Shown here piece after piece: positions 58,149 to 64,000 of a DNA stretch of 64,000 bases. The position numbers and the translations under genes were made by a program. Where the stretch lies: positions 310,001 through 374,000 of the forward strand of contig NZ_CAXWGX010000023.1 of assembly GCF_964266745.1 (NCBI RefSeq), given 5' to 3'. The stretch's first letter is position 1; every line of letters starts with the position of its first letter. This stretch comes from Propionicimonas sp020161015 (lineage in GTDB: Bacteria > Actinomycetota > Actinomycetes > Propionibacteriales > Propionibacteriaceae). Under the pieces are notes generated by a model. The model was not told where the DNA came from, ran no database searches, and saw only the letters and a list, made by a program, of their open reading frames with translations.

Positions 58149-59558
58149 ATGACCGCCTCCCCGTCCCCGCTGGTGCTGGTCACCGGTGCGACCGGCTACA
58201 TCGGCGGGCTCCTCGTGCCCACGCTGCTCGACCGCGACCTGCCCGTCCGGGTGATCAGCCGCAGCCCGGCCAGGCTGCGGCGCCACGACTGGGCGTCCCG
58301 CGTGGAGGTCGTGGAAGGGGACGCCGGTTCGCCGGCTGACCTCGACCGTGCCCTCGCCGGGGTGGACGTGGCGTACTACCTGCTGCACTCGATGGACGGC
58401 AAGGGCGACTTCGTCACCCGCGACCGACACCTCGCCGAGGTGTTCGCCGCTGCGGCGAAGCGGGCCGGGGTGCGCCGGGTCGTGTACCTGTCGGGGCTCC
58501 ACCCCTCCGGCGAGCTCTCCGCCCACCTGGGTTCACGGGTCGAGGTCGGCAGGATCCTGATGGCGTCGGGTGTGCCGACGGTGGTGCTGCAGGCGGGCGT
58601 GGTGCTGGGCGCGGGATCGGCCAGCTTCGACATGCTGCGGCACCTCACCGAGCGGCTGCCGGCGATGGTCGCCCCGCGGTGGCTGCGGAACCGGATCCAG
58701 CCGATCGCCATCGACGACGTGCTGCACTACCTCGCCGCGGCAGCGGTCCTGCCCGGCGAGCCGAACCGCACCTTCGACATCGGTGGCCCCGACGTCCTCA
58801 CCTACGCGGAGATGATCGAGGGCTACGCGAGGGTGACCGGTCTGGGCCACCGGCTGATCGTCACCGTCCCCGTGCTGACCCCGGGGCTGGCGAGCCTGTG
58901 GGTGGGCCTGGTGACGCCGGTGGTGGCGGGGATCGCCCGTCCGCTGGTGGGCAGTCTCATTCACGAGGCGGTCACCGCTGAGGACGACCTGCTCGTGCTC
59001 GTCGGACCGCCGCCGGGCGGACGGACGGGTTTCGAGGACGCGGTGCGTCGCGCGACGGCCGGCATCGACCCGACCCGCTGGCGGCGGACGGCGACCGCGG
59101 TCGGCGCCATGACGGCCGGCTGCGCCGTGCTCGGCTCGGTGTTCACCGCCCCGGGGTCGCGCTGGTACCGCAGTCTGCGCACGCCGGCGTGGCAGCCGCC
59201 GCCCGCGGCGTTCCCGATCGTGTGGACGACCCTGTTCACCACCATCGCGCTCGCGGCCACGGCGACGATCACCGAACTGGAGGAGGACGGCCGGCCGGAG
59301 GAGGCCGAGCGGTTCACCCGCGCCTACGCCGCCAACCTCGCGGTGAACGCCGCCTGGAGCGGCCTCTTCTTCCGTGCCCACGCGACCCGCACGTCGTCCG
59401 TGGTCGCGGGGCTGCTGGCCACCAGCGCCGCAGACCTCGCCCGGCGGGCCGCCCCCACCGGCAGGGGCAAGGCCGCGTCGTTCGGCGCCTACGCGGCGTG
59501 GTGCGCGTTCGCCACGGCCCTCAACGCCGCTGTGGCCCGCCGCAACCCGCGGCGCTGA
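58149..59558 (+). CDS. NAD(P)-binding (NmrA/SDR-like) domain fused to TspO/MBR domain
   Basis: A 469-residue fusion. Residues 1-300 form an atypical SDR (VTGATGYIGGLLVPTLL, YYLLHSMDGKGDFVTRDR, VYLSGLHP). Residues 325-469 are a TspO/MBR membrane domain: WYRSLRTPAWQPPPAAFPIVW is the TspO signature, followed by four helices. TspO proteins bind porphyrins and act in light or oxidative stress. The gene is convergent with the CarH-like regulator, five bases apart, and near a second TspO-type gene at 60550. Confidence 0.85.
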   Translation: MTASPSPLVLVTGATGYIGGLLVPTLLDRDLPVRVISRSPARLRRHDWASRVEVVEGDAGSPADLDRALAGVDVAYYLLHSMDGKGDFVTRDRHLAEVFAAAAKRAGVRRVVYLSGLHPSGELSAHLGSRVEVGRILMASGVPTVVLQAGVVLGAGSASFDMLRHLTERLPAMVAPRWLRNRIQPIAIDDVLHYLAAAAVLPGEPNRTFDIGGPDVLTYAEMIEGYARVTGLGHRLIVTVPVLTPGLASLWVGLVTPVVAGIARPLVGSLIHEAVTAEDDLLVLVGPPPGGRTGFEDAVRRATAGIDPTRWRRTATAVGAMTAGCAVLGSVFTAPGSRWYRSLRTPAWQPPPAAFPIVWTTLFTTIALAATATITELEEDGRPEEAERFTRAYAANLAVNAAWSGLFFRAHATRTSSVVAGLLATSAADLARRAAPTGRGKAASFGAYAAWCAFATALNAAVARRNPRR

Positions 59559-59563
59559 GCGGC

Positions 59564-60397
59564 TCAGCCGCGGGCGAGAACCTCCGCCGCCCGGCCGATC
59601 GAGTGCCCCAGCGGGCGCCACGGCGGCGGGACGAGCGCCTGGTGGCGTCCGCCCACCCAGAGCTGGAGGCCGGGCAGGCCGGCGAGCGCATCGGAGACCG
59701 GGGCGAGCCGGGCGACGTCCTTGCGCTGGTGGAGTGAGCTGACGGCATGCGCAGCGCCCACCTTGGACGCCGCGTCGCGCCACGCCTCGGCCGGCACCTG
59801 GGCGCCGAGGTAGACGGTGTCGAGGCCCGCGCGCCGGGCAGCCGTGGCGAAGGCCAGCAGCCCGAGCTCGTGGTCGACCCCCGGCGGGGCGCCGACGACG
59901 ACGGTCGGTCCGGTCGCGGAGCGCCCGGCAGCTTCGTAGGCGTTGGCGAGGCGCCGCATCACGATGCTGCTGGCCAGGTGCTCGCCCGCCACCGAGACCT
60001 CGCCACGCTCCCAACCGCGTCCCAGTTGCGACAGCGAGGGCATCAGCCAGTCGTCCACGACGGTCTCGAACGAGCCACGGGCGAACTCCTCGTCGAGGAC
60101 GCGGGCGATGGTGTCGCCGTCGAGGTCGGCGGCAGCGGCGATCAGTGCCGCGCGCGACGCCGCGCCCGCCAAGGTGGGCGGCTCCCGGCGTTGTGACTCC
60201 TCCGCGGCGGCGCGCGGCGACCAGCCCGCGCTCACGAGGTCGCGCATCGCCCGGATCCGCGCGATCGCCACGTCGTCGTACAGGCGGTAGCCGGATTCGG
60301 TGCGCGAGGGCTCGACCAGCTGGTAGCGGCGCTCCCAGGCCCGGAGGGTGTGCTCGGGCACCCCGGTGAGCTCTGCGGCCTTCTTGATCGTGTGCAT
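59564..60397 (-). CDS. CarH/LitR-type adenosylcobalamin photoreceptor, MerR family
   Basis: A 277-residue light-responsive repressor. Residues 1-70 are a MerR winged helix (IKKAAELTGVPEHTLRAWERR). A four-helix bundle follows with the Wx9EH motif (Trp129, Glu139, His140), the capping residues of CarH. The B12-binding Rossmann domain has His166 in PPGVDHELGL as the probable lower axial ligand; the residue two before it is Val rather than the more usual Glu. In the dark, CarH-type proteins bind operators as AdoB12 tetramers and are released by light. ATG 60397 is divergent from the TspO-idi-crtE-crtI operon. Confidence 0.9.
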   Translation of the reverse strand: MHTIKKAAELTGVPEHTLRAWERRYQLVEPSRTESGYRLYDDVAIARIRAMRDLVSAGWSPRAAAEESQRREPPTLAGAASRAALIAAAADLDGDTIARVLDEEFARGSFETVVDDWLMPSLSQLGRGWERGEVSVAGEHLASSIVMRRLANAYEAAGRSATGPTVVVGAPPGVDHELGLLAFATAARRAGLDTVYLGAQVPAEAWRDAASKVGAAHAVSSLHQRKDVARLAPVSDALAGLPGLQLWVGGRHQALVPPPWRPLGHSIGRAAEVLARG

Positions 60398-60461
60398 GAC
60401 AGGCCAATGGTAGGGGCAGGAACGCCCAAACCTGTACATGATCGAGGCTGAGATACGCAGT

Positions 60462-60473
60462 TTGTCTAAGGTT
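60462..60473 (+). promoter_or_regulatory. Candidate regulator site 1: TTGTCTAAGGTT
   Basis: First of three direct repeats TTGTCNAAGGTT in the 152-base region between the CarH-like gene and the TspO gene. Confidence 0.55.
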
Positions 60474-60485
60474 GTGAGGCAAAGC

Positions 60486-60497
60486 TTGTCCAAGGTT
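60486..60497 (+). promoter_or_regulatory. Candidate regulator site 2: TTGTCCAAGGTT
   Basis: Second repeat, 24 bases after the first. Its TTGTCC doubles as the likely -35 box of the carotenoid operon. Confidence 0.55.
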
Positions 60498-60514
60498 TTC
60501 CGGCATGTGACACT
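60486..60514 (+). promoter_or_regulatory. Promoter of the TspO-idi-crtE-crtI operon
   Basis: TTGTCC (60486-60491), 17-base spacer, GACACT (60509-60514). It predicts a start near 60521, inside repeat 3, so a bound repressor would block it. Confidence 0.5.
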
Positions 60515-60517
60515 CGA

Positions 60518-60529
60518 TTGTCAAAGGTT
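60518..60529 (+). promoter_or_regulatory. Candidate regulator site 3: TTGTCAAAGGTT
   Basis: Third repeat, 32 bases after the second, covering the predicted transcription start and ending 20 bases before the ATG. Confidence 0.55.
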
Positions 60530-60549
60530 CGTGCGGAGGAGCAAGAGAG

Positions 60550-61344
60550 ATGTCAGATCGGATTCGCCAGGTCGCGGTCACCGCCAGTGCGGTGTTCATG
60601 GTGGTGGGCACGTTGTTCGGGATCGGCGTGATCGGGACACGCGTGGAGGAGTCGGCGGGCGGCAGCCTGTCGGCCACGGCGACCCTGCTCGCGCCCGCCG
60701 TCCGCGCCTTCTCGATCTGGTCGGTGATCTACGCCGGCCTGATCGCCTACGTCGTGTGGCAGTGGCTGCCGTCACAGACCGCGTCCCCGCGCGCACGACG
60801 CATCGGCTGGCTGGCCGCGGCGTCGATGGTCCTCAACGGCGTGTGGCTGCTGGTGACCCAGGTCGGCCAGCTGTGGCTGAGCGTGGTCGTGATCGTCGCC
60901 CTCGCGGTGGTGCTCGGACTCCTGATGCAGCGCCTGGGCCGTCCGCGCAACACCGGAGCGGTCGAGAAGCTCGTCGTCGACGGCACCTTCGGTCTCTACC
61001 TCGGCTGGGTGTCGGTGGCGACGGCGGCGAACATCACCGCGACGCTGGTCGCCTCCGGGGTGAACCCGCCGCTCGAGATCGCCGAGCTGTGGGCGGTCGG
61101 CGTCCTCGCCGTCGCAGCCGGCATCGGTGTGCTGCTGGCGCGGGTACTGGACGCCCGTCTGGGCGTTGCGCTGGCGATGGGCTGGGGCCTCGCCTGGATC
61201 GCCGTGGGACGGCTGGCCGGTGAACCGGCCTCACCGCTCGCGGGCGCGGCCGCCGCGGTGGCCGCAGCAGTAGTGCTGACCGTGACCGGGTTGATCTGGC
61301 TGCGACGGGTCGGTCAGCTTGTTCCTGTCCATGTCCATCACTGA
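60550..61344 (+). CDS. TspO/MBR-related tryptophan-rich membrane protein
   Basis: A 264-residue membrane protein with about eight helices and many tryptophans (FSIWSVIYAGLIAYVVWQW, MVLNGVWLLVTQVGQLW, GLYLGWVSVATAANI). The pattern is that of the long TspO-related proteins frequently found with carotenoid genes. It may bind tetrapyrroles or support pigment synthesis. ATG 60550 has GGAGGAGC upstream. It is the first gene of the operon with idi, crtE and crtI and lies directly behind the regulated promoter. Confidence 0.78.
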   Translation: MSDRIRQVAVTASAVFMVVGTLFGIGVIGTRVEESAGGSLSATATLLAPAVRAFSIWSVIYAGLIAYVVWQWLPSQTASPRARRIGWLAAASMVLNGVWLLVTQVGQLWLSVVVIVALAVVLGLLMQRLGRPRNTGAVEKLVVDGTFGLYLGWVSVATAANITATLVASGVNPPLEIAELWAVGVLAVAAGIGVLLARVLDARLGVALAMGWGLAWIAVGRLAGEPASPLAGAAAAVAAAVVLTVTGLIWLRRVGQLVPVHVHH

Positions 61345-61354
61345 GGGGCGCCGC

Positions 61355-61906
61355 ATGATCGCCGAGCCTGCAGACGACCTCGTGGTGCTCCTCGACGAGC
61401 GTGACCTCCCTGTCGGGGAGGCGCCGCGGAGGAGTGTCCACACCGACCGCACGCCACGCCACCTGGCGTTCTCCTGCTACCTCTTCGACGAGCGCGGACG
61501 CATTCTGCTCACCCGCCGTGCGCTGGAGAAGGCCACCTGGCCCGGCGTGTGGACGAACTCCTGCTGCGGGCACCCCCGGCCGGGAGAGACGGCAGAGGAC
61601 GCGGTGCGCCGCCGGGTCTCCCAGGAACTGGGTGCCGGGGTCGACGGGCTCGAGCTGGTGCTCCCGGACTTCGGCTACCGTGCTGTCGACGCCTCGGGAA
61701 TCGTCGAGAACGAGGCCTGCCCGGTGTGGGTCGGCCGCCTGGCGGGCGTGCTGCGTCCGGACCCGTCGGAGGTGTGCGAGCACGCCTGGGTGGAGTGGGA
61801 CGACCTGGTGCGCGTCGCCGACGCCGCGCCCGCGATGATCAGCCCGTGGGCCGCGCTCCAGGTGCCGCTGCTCGATGAGGCCCTGAGCAAGGCGGGTGCG
61901 GCATGA
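61355..61906 (+). CDS. idi: Isopentenyl-diphosphate delta-isomerase, type 1
   Basis: Interconverts isopentenyl and dimethylallyl diphosphate, supplying primers for carotenoid chains. The 183-residue Nudix-fold enzyme has TNSCCGHPRPGE with the catalytic cysteine, and a glutamate in VENEACPVWVG. ATG 61355 is preceded by GAGGGG at a good distance; ATG 61331 would overlap the TspO end and has no ribosome site. The stop overlaps the crtE ATG. Confidence 0.94.
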   Translation: MIAEPADDLVVLLDERDLPVGEAPRRSVHTDRTPRHLAFSCYLFDERGRILLTRRALEKATWPGVWTNSCCGHPRPGETAEDAVRRRVSQELGAGVDGLELVLPDFGYRAVDASGIVENEACPVWVGRLAGVLRPDPSEVCEHAWVEWDDLVRVADAAPAMISPWAALQVPLLDEALSKAGAA

Positions 61907-63024
61907 CCCTGGTGAACCCCGCCCGTCACCACACCGGGCACAGCAACCGCAGCGGCGACGACGCCACCGTGGCGGCGGTCGAGGCCGAGATCGCCCGGGT
62001 CCTCGACGCCCTCCGGGCGAACTGGACACAGCTCGCGGCCGCCGTCGTCCCCAGGGACGGGGTGCTGCACACCGACTCCGTGCTCGACCTGCTGGAGGGC
62101 ATGGTCCACTCCGGCGGCAAGCGCTTCCGTCCGCGCATGGCGCACTGGGGCTGGGTGGCCGCCGGCGGACACCGCACCGGCCACGGGCACGGCGAGCTGG
62201 TGCTCGCCGGCACGGCGCTCGAGCTGCTGCACGTGTTCGCCCTGATCCACGACGACGTCATGGACGGGTCAGAGACCCGGCGCGGGCGTCCCTCCGTCCA
62301 CGCCAGCGCCCGGCGCCAGCACGCCGACCTGCACGGGGCCGGCGACCCGCAGCGCTACGGGGAGAACATCGCGATCCTCGCCGGCGACCTCGCCCACAGC
62401 GAGGCCGGCCTGGTGGTCGCCCGGCTGCCCCGTGAGCTGCAGGAGCTGTGGCGCACCCTCACCGTCGAACTGATGATGGGCCAGGGGCGCGACCTTGTGG
62501 GCGCGGCCAACGGCCGCCGCGACCTCGCGCACGCCCGCGAGGTCGCCCGGGCGAAGTCCGGGGCCTACACCGTGTGGCGTCCGCTCCAGCTCGGCGCGGT
62601 GGCGGCCGGCGCCTCGGCGCAGACGCTCTCCGCCCTCGAGCGCTACGGCATCGCGGTGGGGGAGGCGTTCGCCCTGCGCGACGACATCCTGGGTGTGATC
62701 GGCGACTCGCTCCAGACGGGCAAGCCCGTGGGGGACGACATCGTCGCCGGCAAGCCCACCGTGCTGATGGCTCTCGCGGAGGAGCGGTTCTCGCCGCGCT
62801 GGCGGCGGGCGCTGAAGCGCGCGGCATCCGGCCGGGCGTCCGCGGGGCTGGTGGCGTCGCTGCAGGACGAGTTCGTGCGCTCCGGCGTGATCGGTGACGT
62901 GGAGGCGATGATCCGGGACGCCGTGGCCGCAGCCTTCGTCGCCCTCGACGACCCGTCCATCGACCGCGAAGCCGCGGCGGGGCTGGAGGCGCTCGCCCGA
63001 CGCGTGGCGTGGCGGAACACGTGA
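61903..63024 (+). CDS. crtE: Geranylgeranyl diphosphate synthase-type polyprenyl synthase
   Basis: A 373-residue trans-prenyltransferase that extends allylic diphosphates with isopentenyl diphosphate. The first aspartate motif is LIHDDVMDGSETRRG and the second is LRDDILGVIGD. GGKRFRPRM near residue 68 binds diphosphate. The place before a phytoene desaturase makes GGPP for carotenoids the likely product. It begins with ATGA overlap on idi and ends with GTGA overlap on crtI. Confidence 0.93.
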   Translation: MTLVNPARHHTGHSNRSGDDATVAAVEAEIARVLDALRANWTQLAAAVVPRDGVLHTDSVLDLLEGMVHSGGKRFRPRMAHWGWVAAGGHRTGHGHGELVLAGTALELLHVFALIHDDVMDGSETRRGRPSVHASARRQHADLHGAGDPQRYGENIAILAGDLAHSEAGLVVARLPRELQELWRTLTVELMMGQGRDLVGAANGRRDLAHAREVARAKSGAYTVWRPLQLGAVAAGASAQTLSALERYGIAVGEAFALRDDILGVIGDSLQTGKPVGDDIVAGKPTVLMALAEERFSPRWRRALKRAASGRASAGLVASLQDEFVRSGVIGDVEAMIRDAVAAAFVALDDPSIDREAAAGLEALARRVAWRNT

Positions 63025-64000
63025 GCAGGGTGGTCGTGGTCGGGGCCGGTCTCGCCGGCCTCGCTGCCGCCGCACAGCTGGTGGGGGACGGTCACGACGT
63101 CGTGGTGGTCGAACGGGGGTCCGACCCGGGCGGCCGCGCGGGCGTCCTGGAGTCGGACGGGTTCCGGTTCGACACCGGTCCCACCGTGCTGACGATGCCC
63201 CACCTGCTCGACCGGGCGTTCGGCCGGCTCGGCCGGAAGCTGGCCGACGACGTGCCGCTGATCCGGCTCGACCCGGCCTACCGGGCGGTGTACTCCGACG
63301 GTTCGGAGCTCCTGGTGCGTTCCGACCCGGCCGACCAGGTGGCCGAACTCCGGCGGCGAGGCCTCGCACGCGACGCGCAGGCGTTCCCCGGCTTCGTCGA
63401 CTGGCTGCAGGAGCTGTATGACGTTGAAGTACCGAACTTCATCGAGCGCAATTTCGACTCGGTGATCGACCTGGTGAACCGCCCCGCGGCCGCGGCGAAG
63501 CTGGTGCGCCTGGGCGGGTTCGGCAGTCTCGAGAAGGCGGTCTCGCGGAGGTTCGGGGATTCGCGACTGGTGCGGTTGTTGACTTTCCAGGCGATGTACG
63601 CCGGCCTCGCGCCGGCCGACGCCCTCGCCATCTACGCGGTGATCACCTACATGGACTGCATCTCCGGCGTGTACTTCCCCGAGGGCGGCATGCACCAGGT
63701 GCCGAAGGCCCTGGGGTCGGCCCTCACCGGTGCCGGCGCCCAGGTGCTCTACGACCACCCGGTGAGCCGGGTGCTGACCGACCCGACCGGCAAGTTCGCC
63801 GGAGTGGTCGCCGGCGGGGAGCGGATCGCCGCCGACGCCGTGGTGATCACCCTCGACCTGCCCACGGCGTACGAGGAGCTGCTGCCGCAGCTCAGCCCGC
63901 CGAGGGCGCTCGCGAGGGCGTCCTGGTCGCCGTCCGCACTGGTGTGGCACGTGGGCGTCCGCGGCGTTCCGTCCCCGGGCGTCGGGCACCACAACATCCA
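63021..64000 (+). CDS. crtI: Phytoene desaturase (3' end outside window)
   Basis: The first 326 codons of a carotenoid desaturase. The FAD-binding start reads VVVVGAGLAGLAAAAQLVGDG, followed by VVERGSDPGGRAGVLE and FDTGPTVLTMPHLL, the CrtI signature. MYAGLAPADALAIYAVITYMD and YFPEGGMHQVPKALG are further family segments. It introduces double bands of conjugation into phytoene. The GTG start is inside the crtE stop. The gene is cut by the window edge; phytoene synthase (crtB) would be expected beyond it. Confidence 0.93.
   Translation, partial: MSRVVVVGAGLAGLAAAAQLVGDGHDVVVVERGSDPGGRAGVLESDGFRFDTGPTVLTMPHLLDRAFGRLGRKLADDVPLIRLDPAYRAVYSDGSELLVRSDPADQVAELRRRGLARDAQAFPGFVDWLQELYDVEVPNFIERNFDSVIDLVNRPAAAAKLVRLGGFGSLEKAVSRRFGDSRLVRLLTFQAMYAGLAPADALAIYAVITYMDCISGVYFPEGGMHQVPKALGSALTGAGAQVLYDHPVSRVLTDPTGKFAGVVAGGERIAADAVVITLDLPTAYEELLPQLSPPRALARASWSPSALVWHVGVRGVPSPGVGHHNI

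Noticed and set aside
63021..64000. Truncated or broken crtI
   Set aside because: The frame is intact to the last base; the missing part is only outside the window.

Overview
The window is about 70% GC, densely packed and uses many GTG and TTG starts. Its conserved blocks (tig-clpP1-clpP2-clpX, rplU-rpmA-obgE-proB-proA-nadD-rsfS, a long RNase E/G, ANTAR regulators, LppM-type and septum-formation lipoproteins) point to an actinomycete. Propionibacteriales is my best guess, at low confidence. Most of it is chromosomal housekeeping DNA. I see no insertion sequence, prophage, CRISPR array or plasmid signature.

Left part (0-24.5 kb): a truncated lipoprotein gene, a YwiC-like membrane protein, a small membrane protein, tRNA-Gly(TCC), a 79-bp tandem repeat, trigger factor, ClpP1, ClpP2 and ClpX, then HPr and enzyme I of the phosphotransferase system. 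A leftward group follows (septum-formation lipoprotein, valS, a DsbA-like thioredoxin protein, a MauE/DoxX protein). It is divergent from folC-DUF4233-ndk and a CAAX protease-like protein. Next come a uridine-kinase-like protein, an AlkD-like repair protein, a TIGR03960 radical SAM protein, a SulP transporter, a VOC protein, a GNAT acetyltransferase and the radical-SAM-associated TIGR03936 protein.

Middle part (24.5-45.5 kb): RNase E/G with a long leader, NAD+ synthetase, a small hydrolase, ogt and ada-alkA, a GAF/ANTAR protein, rplU-rpmA, an LppM-like lipoprotein, obgE-proB-(PQ-loop)-proA, and a translationally coupled operon of a 43-residue membrane protein, nadD, rsfS, a histidine phosphatase and a DJ-1/PfpI protein. 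A hypothetical gene carrying an inserted palindrome, a secreted GDPD phosphodiesterase and a YcaQ-like glycosylase complete this part.

Right part (45.5-64 kb): a DUF1501/DUF1800 pair, a DUF151 nuclease, a YHS protein, and a 1051-residue hybrid histidine kinase ending in an ANTAR module. A redox/stress group follows (FAD-Rieske oxidoreductase, FMN reductase, SDR, topoisomerase IB, CPBP protein), several members of which have GGGTA-type promoter motifs. Last is a light/carotenoid locus: an NAD(P)-binding/TspO fusion, a MerR-type adenosylcobalamin photoreceptor (CarH/LitR class) and, divergently, TspO-idi-crtE-crtI, the last cut by the window end.

The most interesting signals are: the CarH-like regulator facing its probable target operon across three near-identical 12-bp repeats; two copies of an EcoRI-centred long palindrome with compensatory arm changes, one lying in frame inside a gene; the hybrid kinase/ANTAR protein and its stand-alone paralogue; and frequent -10 boxes 6-9 bases before start codons, which imply widespread leaderless transcription.
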